Source: Blepharisma japonicum
Taxonomy: Eukaryota; Ciliophora; Heterotrichea; Heterotrichida; Blepharismidae
Reading direction: 5' to 3'
Assembly (NCBI GenBank): GCA_949751835.1
Contig: CATKHK010000021.1
Location: 310,001-374,000 of the forward strand
DNA: 64,000 bases
Positions within the stretch are counted from its first letter, which is position 1. The number at the start of each line of letters is the position of its first letter. The position numbers were made by a program, and so were the translations under genes. Below the pieces are notes generated by a model that was given only the letters and a program-made list of their open reading frames with translations, was not told the DNA's origin and made no database searches. Below are positions 22,215 through 33,701 of this stretch, in pieces.

Positions 22215-22688
22215 TTAATTAATAAAGATTTTTGTTCCCAAGTGTATATTGGTGTATGAAAACAAACTTTATGCATCAAAATTGGGTTGCTGCAAAAGAG
22301 AAAATATCTTGGCTTTGACTTCTCTTTATCTGAATATATTCAGCTTATCTTTATAAAATAGTTTTGAATTGAAAAAATTATTGAATATTATGAAAGTTTT
22401 TTCAAAAATTCACAAGCCTACTTCAGTATTTCAATTTAAAATTCTTGGAAATTCTATTGTTTATACAAAATTTCAAAAAATGAAGGCTTTTCATATTTTT
22501 TGAAATATGAGATTTAAGAGCTGAAAGTTTATAGCGTTTCAATTAATCTATTTATTTATTTTTATCTTAATTTTATGATTTTCTAGTTATTATTTTGAAC
22601 TTCTTGCATTTAAATTTTTATTTTAATTTTTTTCCCTTCAACTTGATTATATTACTTTGCCAAATTTCTCAGTTGTTTCCATTTTTTA
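22215..22688. other. Intergenic, nothing recognised
   Basis: AT-rich spacer between divergent starts, with long A and T runs. No frame or structure of note. Confidence 0.4.
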
Positions 22689-24581
22689 ATGTCAAAACAA
22701 GCAGAAACCTCAGATAAGGAGGCACTCGAAGTCTTCAAGCTACTATTTGATCTTGGAGAAACCAAAGCCTGGTATAAATCTTTAGTCATCTCAAATTTTT
22801 GGGGTGAAAAACTCATGATTTGGCTAGAAATTGCTCAACTTTTTGTATTCTGTTTCGCTGCAAACTATGAGGTCTGGCCTCTTCATTGACAAGGCATGAT
22901 AAATGACAGCTTAATTTCTGCAATATTTGCAGCCGATTTCGGAACATTGTTTTACAGCGATATTATAGAGGATTCAACTACAAGAGTAATTTATTCATAT
23001 TTATGGTTGATCGTTTCAGGCAGCTTGATCGGGTTATATTTTCTTTTCAAATTTATAATTCCGTTCTCAGTACTCTGGAGAATATGGTCCGAAAGGTATT
23101 ATTTCATATTGGCACATGTTCTTTACCTTCCAATAGCCCTAGGCCTCTTGCCAGCTGCTTTATGTCAATATGATAACTGCTGGGACACTAGTGCTGTTTC
23201 ACAACTTATCATGAGTATTTTAAGCTTTTGTGTAACTGTTCTTTTTTTGCTTGGGATGCCGATATATATGGTATTTTATATTCAAAAGCATATAATTACA
23301 GATGACCCAGAAGCTCACGAAGATTTTGTGAAACAGAAAGAAATGGAATATGTTCTGCAAATTTCTCATGCCTGGCTGACTGAAAGACAATATTTATTTA
23401 GTTCTTATAGACGAAATTACTTGAGGGTTTATCATAGGCCAATTTATGAGCTATTTGTGCTATCCTTGGTGATTTTTCATGGAATTTTAAACTCTTATCA
23501 AGGAACAAAAATGCTGATTCTTACACTGATATGCGCTATTTTTGCTTTGTATACAACAATTTTCCCAATTTACCGTTGTATGAGTTCAAGCTCCCTTTAT
23601 TTTCTAGGTCTTTGGGTTATTTCAGCAAATATGTTCTTAGGATATCTCAAAGCCGCAAACTATGACTCAGAAGCACTTGTGGACTCAAATATGACTTCTC
23701 TGATGATAGTAGTTAATGTAACATCAGCAATTCTCCTTGTCTTCTTAATGGGTATATTTATTTTATTCAGGCTTCAATGGCCAGTTCATCTGAAAACAGT
23801 TAAAAATCTCGCTTTGGGATATAGATTTCTTTTAGCAGACTTAAGAAACGCCCAAAAAATGATATTAATTTTAAGAGCAAAATCAAACTACCAGTTTGTC
23901 AAAGCTGAGCCCATAAATGGGATGATAAAAATATTGAGAGAGCATTATAACTTACTATATAAAGAAAATCATCCTCTGCAATACACTGTCTTAGAGCAGC
24001 TTGATATTTTGGATTTCCTGAAGCAAAAAGTGGTGAATCAGACACTTCTTCCTTGTAAAAGATTAGAAGAAAGCTATAGCCTATTAGTCAATGTAATAAA
24101 TCGAAGATGGAAAGAACAAATACTAATGAGTCCTGTAAAAAGAAGAATTCTGCTTAAATTGTATATTTTGAGATGGTTTTTAGGCAGATTTAATACAACA
24201 CCGTTTAATTCTGGAGCTAGTGTTAATTATGTTGGAAAAGGATATGGAAAACGACAAATAGGAATAGATGATCTTGAAATGGAAAAATTGTATAATAAAC
24301 TTGAAAAAGGATGAAAGCAAGATTTAGATGAAAGCAGTTTTGATGTTTATAATAGCCCAAACATAATGTTTTCGCCAGAAAGCGCGGATAATAACGCGTG
24401 ACTCGTTATTAATATACACAAAGCCCAAGAAGCAAATAATTTAGATTGACTTACAAATCTAACAGAAAAAGCCTTAGAATTGAATGCCCAAGATGCCAAA
24501 AAACTTTTAATTGAAATATGGAATGAGAGAGGAGAAATGAATTTGCACGAAGATTTGAGGGCCCGTCTGTATCAGCTATAA
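22689..24581 (+). CDS. Polytopic membrane protein, 630 aa
   Basis: ATG 22689 to TAA 24579-24581, with TGA as Trp near 22887, 24312, 24400 and 24448. Residues ~35-380 contain about eight to ten hydrophobic segments (LIVSGSLIGLYFLFKFIIPF, IMSILSFCVTVLFLLGMPIY, LFVLSLVIFHGILN, SAILLVFLMGIFILF), with a charged cytosolic loop (ERQYLFSSYRRNYLRVYHRP) between the halves. The C-terminal ~250 residues are helical and soluble. I know similar layouts at the C-terminus of large ciliate surface proteins, but this gene lacks an ectodomain. Function unknown. Confidence 0.8.
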
Positions 24582-24809
24582 CATAATATGCCAAGTCCAA
24601 ATTAATTAAATTTATTTTATATATAAATAAATCCCAATTATTTAAATTTGCAGTTTCGCATTTATCACTTTTAATTATTTTTATAAGAAGTATTATATTA
24701 ATCTTTGGTGCTTGAATTGCTAGAAATAATAAATTCATGGTATTTAATGTATTAAAGATACAAATGTATTTTAATCATAAAGTTTCATTTAAATAAATTA
24801 GACTAAACA

Positions 24810-25136
24810 CTAAATATAAGGCCTAAAATGTTCAGGCACAATAAAAATCCCTCCTATTATGCCAAAAGTCATTGCTTTCTTAAATCTTCTAAATAGTCCT
24901 CCTGAAAATAGAAAAACTGCTGCAGCACTGCAGAAGAATACAGTATTTCTTTGCTCTAATGAATAATCCAAAAGGAATTTTTTCCTTTCTTTTATAACTT
25001 CAATTCTTCAAAGCTCAACTTGTTTTTGCCATTCTTCAGCTGATGGGACCACTATTCTCTCTAAAGCATCTTTTCTTTCCTGCTCATTGCCTAAAACTAT
25101 ATCCTTAACTTTCTGCCAGAAGTCATCCATAGACAT
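24810..25136 (-). CDS. 108-aa small membrane protein
   Basis: ATG 25136 to TAG 24810-24812. One TGA (Trp in VELWRIEV) splits it into pieces too short for ordinary ORF lists. The N-terminal half is a charged helix (MSMDDFWQKVKDIVLGNEQE). The C-terminal half has two short hydrophobic stretches (TVFFCSAAAVFLFSGGLF and MTFGIIGGIFIVP) separated by RRFKKA, a hairpin-like membrane topology. It resembles small mitochondrial inner-membrane proteins in style, but I cannot name a family. Confidence 0.65.
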
Positions 25137-25337
25137 TTGATTTATTAATGTTTTTATAACAAGGGCAATTTAAATAAATTCAGTAAAAATCAATATAATG
25201 TAAAATTAATTGTATTGACCCAAAATATCATTTTTATTGCTTTTTTTAAAAAATGCAATAATTTTTATTGAGATCTATTTATTCCAAACACGCAGCAGGT
25301 ATTTCTCTTCCGATTTCTTCCAAAATAAATTTAATAA

Positions 25338-25841
25338 ATGGTAGAATCCTTTGCAATTGCCCGTCTTCAGCGAGAATTCCGAGATCTCACACAAAACGAA
25401 GACAGCGGGTTTTCAGTAGGCTTAGTCGACGATAATTGGTTTATATGGACAGTCTGTTTTTCAGGTCCCACAGATACTCCTTGGGAAGGTGGCTTTTACA
25501 TGGCAAATTTAAGATTTCCAGAAGATTACCCGAACTCCCCGCCTGAAATGATTTTTAAAAGCGAAATGTGGCACCCAAACATATTCAAGGACGGAAGAGT
25601 ATGCATTTCGATATTGCACCCTCCAGGAGAAGATGTTTTTAACTCTCTTGAAAGTTCTGCTGAAAGATGGCGGCCTATTCTTGGAGTGGAATCTATATTG
25701 CTATCAGTCATTTCTATGCTGAATGACCCTAATTTAGATAGTCCTGCTAATATGGATGCTGCAATTCAGTTTAGAGATGAAAGAGCTAATTATTGGAGGA
25801 GAGTTAGAAGACTAGCTCAGCAATCAGTAGAAATGCTTTAA
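25338..25841 (+). CDS. Ubiquitin-conjugating enzyme E2, UBE2G/Ubc7 type
   Basis: ATG 25338 to TAA 25841, 167 aa, full length. The catalytic Cys89 sits in KDGRVCISILHPPGED, followed by the acidic-loop insertion (VFNSLESSAERWRP) that marks the UBE2G/Ubc7 class, and GVESILLSVISMLNDPNLDSP. The HPN motif (WHPN, 78-81) is present. In yeast and animals this E2 class feeds ER-associated degradation with RING E3 ligases. All Trp codons are TGG. Confidence 0.96.
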   Translation: MVESFAIARLQREFRDLTQNEDSGFSVGLVDDNWFIWTVCFSGPTDTPWEGGFYMANLRFPEDYPNSPPEMIFKSEMWHPNIFKDGRVCISILHPPGEDVFNSLESSAERWRPILGVESILLSVISMLNDPNLDSPANMDAAIQFRDERANYWRRVRRLAQQSVEML

Positions 25842-26150
25842 TTCGAAGACTTTAATTTTACTCAAACTTTAAGTATTAAGGCGATTGAGAATAAAATTGA
25901 TTTGAAAGTTTTTATAGTAATTCAAAAATATAATTTCTATTATTGGGATTATAAGCATTACATTTTGGCTCTCTCGAGTTTTTAGTGATTATTTTGCATG
26001 ATTTACAACATATAGGCTTCAGAATATTTATTTTAATATATCTAAATGTGTCAAATCGCCATATCCCTCTTTTTGCTCTTATTATTTATTCAAGTTTAAA
26101 TGATATTATTTTAAATAGAATTTTAATTTACTTCAATTTTTTTTAAGTAT
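25842..26150. other. Intergenic between convergent genes, nothing recognised
   Basis: AT-rich 309-bp gap between the E2 stop and the stop of the long coiled-coil gene. Confidence 0.4.
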
Positions 26151-29039
26151 TTAAATTGGCTGTTCTTCACTGCTTTGAGATCTAAAGGTGGAACCATTTG
26201 ATTTTGGATTAATTTCAGAAGGCTCTATCTCGCCTTCTATATGAATATAGCTCCTACTTCTATCTCCATTAAGCTTTAGGCTATCATTTTTAGATTCCAA
26301 TCCCCTTATTTCGCCTTCAAGTCTTTTAATGAGACCTTTTCTTGTCTCAATCTGCTCATCGCAGCTATTTACTTGTTTTTTTAAAGTTTCTCGAATTTGT
26401 GCATCTCCATCTTCAGTAAGTTTCAAAATCTGTTCCAAAATTCTTGACTTATCATTTTCAGCATGCTCCAGTTCAGTTTTTACCCTCATTATTTGCTCAA
26501 AAACCCTTTGAGATTCAATGCTTTTTGCCTTTCATATTTCTCTAATGATTTCTTCAAAGTCTATTTTATGCTTATTATATAGTCGAGTTTTTTCTTCTAA
26601 GGTATGCTTATAATATTCTTCGGCTTGCTTGGCTTTGGTATATTCAAGGGACTTGGAGCGCAATTCAGTGTTTAAATATTCGTTTTCGTCGTGTAGCTTA
26701 TGAATTTCAGATCTTAAGAAAATCACTTCTTGGTGAAGGTTTGTAATTTGGGAATTCAAGCTTTCACGGATTCTGCTGTTTTCTTGGTAAATTTGTTCGA
26801 TTTGGTTACGTAGAAATGCTTCTCGGGATCTTAAAGAGGATTCTTCTTTTGCGAGATTATCACAGTCAGATAGAGATGATTGGAGCTTGTTGCTAATGAC
26901 TAGCAAATCTTCAGAATATTTAGAATTTTGTTGATAAAGCTGGAAGAGGTTGATGAGAGATAGTTGGATTAATCTTTGTAATGATAGGACATCTGATGGG
27001 ATTTTGCTTCATGCTGCTATAAAATCGTTAAAATCTTTAGAAAACTCACATTCTTTTAGTTTTTCTATTAGCTCCCCAGATGATCTGCAGCACTCAGCAA
27101 TTTGTTCTTCTAATGTTGCTTTTTCTTGAATAATCCTTTCATTATCAATCAATGCTTTTCTCAATGCCTCCTCAACCCCTTGCTTTTCTCTTTTTTCTTC
27201 TTTGACTTCTTGTTTGATCCTATTAATTTCTTCATTCAGCTCATCATTTTTGTATCCAGAAATCCTCAATTTATCATCTCGGTCTTGATAATTTTCATTA
27301 GCGATTTTCAAGGCTAAATTTAAATCTTCAATTCTGATTTTTAATGCAATAACTTCGTCTTGGAAATATTTTGAATTGCACTTTTCATTTGAATGCTCAA
27401 GCTCAGTTTTTTGAAGCTCTTGCTCTAGTTTAGTTCTTATTTCTCTTAAATTATTTAAATCTAATGCGGCTTCTTCGTATTTTTCTTTAAGTTCAGTTAT
27501 TTCGTAGTTAAGTTCTTCTATTTCTGTTTGCAAAAGCTCAGTCTTTTGTTGGGTCTCGCTGAGTTTTGAGCATAATTCGTTATTGGTTTTGACGAGATTT
27601 TGCTCCCTTTGGTAGGTTTCTTTTTGAGTTGTCCAGGACTTTTGAATTTCTGAGTTCAGTTCTTCGATTTGTTTGGAGTTTGAGTCAAGATTTGAATTTA
27701 AATTTTTGTTTTCAGTGAGCTGGTCTTCGAGCTCCTTTCTTAAATCTTTTATAATCTCTTCGCCTTCTCTAAGCTCAGATTCTGCTTTGTTAAAGTCCTC
27801 ATTAAGCTCGCTCAATTCATTTCCCAGCTGAGCCTCGTGATTTTTTATTTCTTCAAGTTCTGCAAGGGTGTCTTCCATTTCTTGCTCATTTTCTTTTAAA
27901 TTCTTGCTCAAGTTTGAATTATTTTTTTCAAGCTCCTCATTGCGAGCTATTTGCTTATTTAAATTATCTTTCAACTGAATTATTTGCTTATCTTTTTCCT
28001 CGATTTTCGCTTTTGAGTTAATATATTTTTCTTGTAATTCCGCCAGTTTTTTTTCATAGTCTTCAATATCTTTTTTTTTATTTTCAAGCTCAGCTTCAAT
28101 TTCTTTTTTAGTCAAATTTAAATTTTCATGTTCATCAGCAATTTTTTGATATTGCTCACTTAATTCTGCATGTTTTTCTTCTACCTGATTTAAATTTTCA
28201 GCCACTAAGTCTCCATTTTTCTTGTGTTCCTCAATATAATCGATAAGTGAATTTCTTTCAATTTCAAATCTTGAAGCTTCTCCTTCAGCGAATTCTAAAG
28301 CTGTCACAACTTCGCTGAGCTGTTTTTCCATTTTTTCTTTAGCTTCTGCCATTTCATTGCAGTCTTGGATTCTTGCCTCAATTTCTTCAGTTAATTTCTT
28401 TATCTGTATTTCTTGGTCCAAAACAGCACTTTGTAGTTTTGCTGTATTTTTTCTTGTGTTTTCAATATTGGTTTTATTCTGGACAAATTCCACAAAGGTA
28501 TCAGCCCCTATACCTCCGAGCCCTAGCTCTTCGACGTTTACTTCTAAAGCTTGCTTTAGTATTTCAATATACGTTCTTTGCTCTTCAGATGCCAGCATTT
28601 CAGCTCGCAGAGTTTCTTCAACAAGAGACTTTTCTTTGACAAGTTCATTATACTTATGATGCAGAACTGAGTACATTTCATCAAGTTTCTGAGCGTTTTT
28701 AGGTGTTCCTGAAAGCGGAGTCGCGCTTCTTGGTGTCAATGATGCCTGTTTAGACAATTGCTGCTCTAAACGGATAATCTTTTGTTTAGCTGCATGAAGC
28801 TCTTGGCTGTCCTGAGAATTAAAAACTCCTAAATGTTCATTTTTTACTGGAAATGGATGACTTGGAAACAATTCAGCAATTCTTGTTTCGCATAATGTTT
28901 TGTATCCCTCCAAGGCTCTCAGTCTTTGTGCTTGAGATTTCACTTTTTCTTGGAGTTTTATAATGACTTCGCCTTCAGAAATGTAATCAAACCCTTCTTC
29001 AAAGCTTTTCTCTCGCGATCTATTACTTAAGTCTTCCAT
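26151..29039 (-). CDS. 962-aa long coiled-coil protein
   Basis: ATG 29039 to TAA 26151-26153, with TGA as Trp at 27009-27011 and 26532-26534; the codons between the pieces were checked for stops. After a short head (FEEGFDYISEGEVIIKLQEK, then QRLRALEGYKTLCETRIAEL) almost everything is Glu/Lys/Leu-rich heptad sequence. The C-terminal ~60 residues lose the heptads and are Ser/Glu-rich. The head block with FPSHPFPV looks globular and is probably the family-defining part. A structural role in cortex, basal bodies or rootlets is likely from the SF-assemblin neighbour, but no orthologue is named. Confidence 0.82.
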
Positions 29040-29063
29040 ACTATTAAATTATTTGAAGTTAAA

Positions 29064-29894
29064 TTAGAAATATTGTTTTGGTCCTATTCCAGTCTCCACT
29101 TTTTGGCAGGTCTCTTCTAGTAGTCTGATTAAGGTTTCTTCTGTGGCTTCTCTTTCCTTTCTTTCTAAATTTATTTCAGTTTGTACCCTCATTTTCATCT
29201 CATCAATAAATTTAGCATACATGGCGTGTTCTTCTTCTCTCTTCTTTTTATCGGATTCTAATGAGCTATAGCATCTTTGAAGTTCGCTTCCTATAGTTTT
29301 GATTATTTTATCATAGCCATCTTCTCTAGTTTTCATTTCATTTTCTATTTGGTCTTGTAGGGAGTCAAGCTGTTCTCCGAATTCTGCGTTTTTTTCTTCT
29401 TCTGTGTCTTCTCTGATTTTTCGTTCTTTTGATACTTCTATTTTGATTCCAAAAAATTTGTCGTCGATATTTTTAATTATTTTTACTTCTTGCTCTTTTC
29501 GGCCTTGCCGCTCAAGAGAGATATTGATGTGGATGTTGTTTTCACATAACTTGAGCTCTTTGACTTTGCGCTCGTCTAAGATTTCTAATGCTAAATGCTC
29601 GGTTGAGAGGTTTTCTTGAGCTTTGCTAAGGTTGTCTTTAAGTACCTAAGTAAAAATTACTGAAAACTTAGATTCGTCAGCAAGCTCAATCTTTGAAATT
29701 TTCTCTTCCAGCTGCTTCATTCTATATTTGAATGATTCAACTTGTGCTTGTTTTTCTGACTCAATTCCAGTTTGGTAGCTTATAAGTTTACTTGACAATT
29801 TTTGAAGTTTTATCTTGCTGGGAGTTTCACTGAACTCCAAATTTCCATCAATCCCTTCTTCTGAAGACCGGTTTGATTGCGTTAAGCCATACAT
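29064..29894 (-). CDS. SF-assemblin family protein
   Basis: Exons 29661-29894 and 29064-29645, joined across a 15-nt intron, give 271 aa, close to the ~280 aa usual for SF-assemblin and beta-giardin. These coiled-coil proteins polymerise into striated fibres beside basal bodies. Visible traits: a short non-helical head (MYGLTQSNRSSEEG), then a rod with LSSKLISYQTGIESEKQAQ, and the typical end ETLIRLLEETCQKVE. I chose ATG 29894 rather than 29945: the extra 17 residues are hydrophobic and unlike SF-assemblin heads, and 29894 clears the neighbouring gene's stop (29938-29940). Confidence 0.88.
29646..29660 (-). other. 15-nt intron in the SF-assemblin gene
   Basis: On the minus strand the sequence is GTAATTTTTACTTAG, between TCA (Ser) and GTA (Val). 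The in-frame TAG would end the protein after ~95 residues; splicing restores the SF-assemblin rod. A is at position 10. Confidence 0.9.
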
Positions 29895-29937
29895 TTTAAG
29901 CAGACTATTTATAAAATAATAGTTAAAAACTACATAA

Positions 29938-31557
29938 CTAATCATTTACCTCATAATACTCATGTGTGCTAGGATCATAGTAGCATTTTAGCACAGGATC
30001 ATACACAAGCTCCACAGCTTCTTCTTCACCTTCTACTTCACCTTCAATTTCAGCTTGTTGTTCTTCTTCATATGAACCTTTTATATTTCTCATAGAAGAT
30101 AGCCCTGCGAAAGGTGGAGTAAAAGGCCTTACTTGTGTTGCTTCGTTTAAACCTTGAGCATAAAAGGTAGGATGAGGCACTGGTGAGTCACTTTCTCTGT
30201 TGTTTTCTTTTGCGAATGGGTAAAAGTTATGGTCAATTGAATTTTGAGCATAAATATTAGGGTTATATCTCTCCTCATCAATCTCTTCTTCAATTGATTG
30301 TGCAGCAGCCCCATATGAAGGTTGATTATAATTTGTTAATTTTCTCTGTGCTGATTTTAATATAGAATTTTCCGTAGTGCTCGGATCTTCTTTTATTTCT
30401 TCGTCTCCCATGTCGTCTAGAGGGTTTGAAAAGGACAGCTGTTTTGAATATTCTGACTCAATTTCGTCTGATTTAAAAGACTCAGAAAAATCAGAAAATC
30501 GCTGAGAGCTGTTTTTAAGTGCTGGACTGGGGGATTTATTGGACTTTTTTTCTTCTTCATTGGCTTCTAGAATTTCTTCTTGTTCTATAATGTCTTCTTT
30601 AGCATCATATCGAGTTGAAGCAGCTGAGCCAATTCTGTTGTAGTTTTTGCTAGCAAAACTCTCGGTGGTAATACGCTCAAATGTGCCTGAAATTTTAGAT
30701 GGGCTACGAGTGTCTGGGATTAATTTAGCTGTATTGTTGCCACGCTTTGAAAAAAATGAGGTGGAAGTGTTTGATGTTTGCTTCCGTTGAGGTGAAGCAG
30801 TTCGAGGTTCTTTCTTTGGAATTTGCTTTAAGGTCGGCGCTGTATTTGCTGGAATTTTAGTTCCAAATGCTAAGCAGGTTTTTTTAGGTATTGGTTTAAT
30901 TGGAGTTTCAATTGGCGCTTCACTTTCCATTGCCACAACCATAGCAGGAACAATCAGCTGATTCACATATTGCACTCCTGGAGGAAATTCAAAACTTTTT
31001 GGTGGCATTTCAGCTCCGTCCATATGGGTTCCCGCATCACTTGTATCAAAAATCGGATTTTTCATCGTGAAAACTTTTCTAATTTTACAGAATGAATGTA
31101 TAGTAATTGAATCTAGCGACCTAAAAGTACTCCCAGGAAAACAAGCATTCACAAACCCTACAAGATCAATAGAAATATTAGCCCAGACCCCTCTTAAAAA
31201 AGGTCCATTTGGTATTCTTGCATGCAAAGGTGTAGATATTATTTCTTTTGAAGCAGAAGAGAACATTAGCCGTCTCTTGGAGCCGCTGATGTCTGTTAAT
31301 CCTAATTCAAGTGTAAAGGACTGCACTGGGATTAAAAAGATTTGAAGAACAAGATAAGGCTGCACGAGAGATAGAGATTGCCTTTCATTGCTTGGGAATT
31401 GGAGTTTTGCCGTATGAGAATCTAAAGTAATGATATAGCCTTTTACAGATTTTTCGAAGGATTTTCATTTGGGCTTATTGATTGCCCATTGAGGTGTTTT
31501 TTCGCCTGCGTTTATGACTTCGACTGCTGGGCCATTTTGGAAAGCGTGCTGAAACAT
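29938..31557 (-). CDS. CFAP20-domain protein (CFAP20DC-like)
   Basis: ATG 31557 to TAG 29938-29940, 539 aa. An in-frame TGA (Trp in NKPKWKSFE) separates the true start from the ORF beginning at 31365. Residues 1-170 match the CFAP20 fold: MFQHAFQNGPAVEVINAG, then QPYLVLQIFLIPVQSFTLEL, VWANISIDLVGFVN and FRSLDSITIHSFCKIRKVF. CFAP20 is an inner-junction protein of axonemal doublets; CFAP20DC adds a long tail. Here residues ~200-539 are disordered, Ser/Glu/Pro-rich, ending in an acidic stretch and CYYDPSTHEYYEVND. Confidence 0.88.
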
Positions 31558-31959
31558 GTTATAGATTAAATTAATATGGCAAGGAGGTGAAAATATCCTA
31601 TCTAGCATGAAAATTTAAAAGAATATTATAAAGAATAGTTATAAATTTAAGATAATTATATTAAGAAAATAGAATAAATTATAAAAGTTATTAAGTATTT
31701 TAAATAGATAGCGAGACTAATTTAAATCATATAGGCATTAGTGCTCATCGAAATATGCTCTCCGCTTTTAATTTATAGCCAATTATGAAAAACTAATTAC
31801 GTCAAAATCTAAAAAAACGATATAGATAATTAAGTATTATTTTCAAAAATGTATTAAATCACTTGAATATTGTAGGAGTACTCAACGGTATCCTAATAAT
31901 TTAATAAGAATTTAATTGATTTTATAGGAAACTAATCTAAATGAAAAAGCAAAATAATC
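31558..31959. other. Intergenic between divergent genes, nothing recognised
   Basis: AT-rich 402-bp spacer. No frame or structure found. Confidence 0.4.
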
Positions 31960-33642
31960 ATGAAAATCAGCTACCCGCGCAAGCAAGGAGAACTTGCAGA
32001 CTCTAGAGAAATCGAGCTTCTTTTTAAGTGAGCTGAGCAGGTTGGAATCCAAATAAACCCTAAACTTCAATATCCTGTCAAATATTCTCCAGGATACTTT
32101 GGGATGAAAACACAACTGCGGATTCCTCCAAGCGAAACTTTAATAACCGTCCCAAATAATGCACTATTATCTACACACATCGCTAAAACTGCTGAATTAT
32201 CTGAAATATATGAATCTCATCCTGATTTATTTTTAGATAGCACTTCTACAACATCAGTAGACTATTTAATGATTTCTTACCTTTTATTAGAATACTCCAA
32301 AGGAACTTCCTCATATTGATACCCTTATCTGAATTCCCTGCCTAAAAATCCTGAGAATTTAACTGATTGGAAAGAAATTGAATTAATTGAGCTTCAAGAT
32401 TCAGATGTGGTTACTGATGTCTTAGATAGACAAGCAAGATATGAAATTTGGATAGATACGCTTATCAGTGTATTACAAAAATACCCTGAAAAATTCGGAG
32501 GAGCAATCAATGTAGAAAAAGTGCATTGGAGCTGAAAAATAATATCAACAAGAGCTTTCGGGAAATGCATACCATATTCTTCGTTGATTCCTGTTGCTGA
32601 TTTGATAAACCATGACAATGTGCTAACGAATTATTACTATGGAACAGATGATGATTTACCACCTGATTTAGCATTAGGATTTGATATAAGAGATACAGAT
32701 AGTGATTCCGATGAAGATCTTTATGAAGATCCTGAACCAATTTTACTTAATTATCAAAATTTGCATAAAATAAACTTTTCTACATATGGAGAGCAACTAG
32801 ATGAAGAAAAAACAAATATTTCAAAGAAAATTCTTAGTGAAGCAAATACTAAAGATGCAAATAAATTTGTTTTAGGTAAAAGTAATACAGATATGAATTT
32901 CTCTGAATCTTTAAGCATAAACCAGATAGTTGAAGATCCAAATAAAAGGTTCAGAATGGTTACAGGTAAAAATGAAAGATTTGAAGCAGGAGCAGAAATT
33001 CTTATTTCATATGGAAATTATTCAAATAGAAACCTCCTGATGAGCTATGGATTTGCAAACAAGATCAACAAATACAACTATGCAAGAATTAAATTACCTT
33101 TAAGGAATTTATTGACTGAGCAGCAATGAGTTAAAATGGAGGAAACTTATAGCAGTGAAGCACTTGTGGCTTTCAAAATTAAGAAAAGCAAGATATGCGA
33201 TGATTTATTGTCAGTTTTAAGAAGCTTATTATGAGATATAAATAAGGATATTCCCATGGCTTTTTTTAATCCAACTTCAATAGAAAATGAAGAAATTATT
33301 TTTCAACAAGCCATTAGTATTGTAAGGAATTGTCTTGATGAGTTTCCTACAACACTTGATGAGGATTTAGGCATATTGAATGCACCAAAATCTCATAGAC
33401 ATTATTTTGCAGTAGGGAATATATAGCTAATATATAGAATAGGAGTTAAAGACTGTTTACAAAGCCAGTTATCTTTGCTGAGAATGGCCTCTTTAATTTT
33501 AAGAAGAATTAAATCTGGCGAAGATTTTTTGGCAGCAATCACATCAATTCAGCAATGTGAAGAAGTTTTAAATGTTTCAAATCGTCAGAAAATTATTGAG
33601 TATTTATCTTCATATTTAGGATATTTAAAGGCAATACAATAA
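31960..33642 (+). CDS. SET-domain lysine methyltransferase (RLSMT/SETD3/SETD6 class)
   Basis: Exons 31960-33411 and 33427-33642 give 555 aa, with several TGA as Trp (FKWAEQ, SYWYPY, HWSWKI, QQWVKM, LLWDIN). The class methylates non-histone proteins using S-adenosylmethionine. The SET core is split by an acidic insert: PVADLINHDN near residue 210-219 and ISYGNYSNRNLLMSYGF about 135 residues later, both family signatures. The N-terminal part carries LRIPPSETLITVPNNALLST as in SETD3-like enzymes. The insert (DTDSDSDEDLYEDPEP) is unusual. The C-terminus is the helical substrate-binding domain. Confidence 0.87.
33412..33426 (+). other. 15-nt intron in the SET-domain gene
   Basis: GTAGGGAATATATAG follows GCA (Ala) and precedes CTA (Leu). 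Unspliced, the frame ends here at TAG; spliced, it continues 71 codons through the helical C-terminal domain to TAA 33640-33642. A is at position 10. Confidence 0.85.
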
Positions 33643-33701
33643 ATAACAAATAATATTAGCAATTAAATATGATTATATTATTTAATAATAATTGTGAGCT
33701 T

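Noticed and set aside
24451-24738. Minus-strand 95-codon frame
   Set aside because: Overlaps the true C-terminus of the 630-aa membrane protein, which continues through TGA as Trp to 24581.
29895-29945. Upstream ATG for SF-assemblin
   Set aside because: Would add a hydrophobic stretch unlike SF-assemblin heads and overlap the stop of the CFAP20-domain gene.
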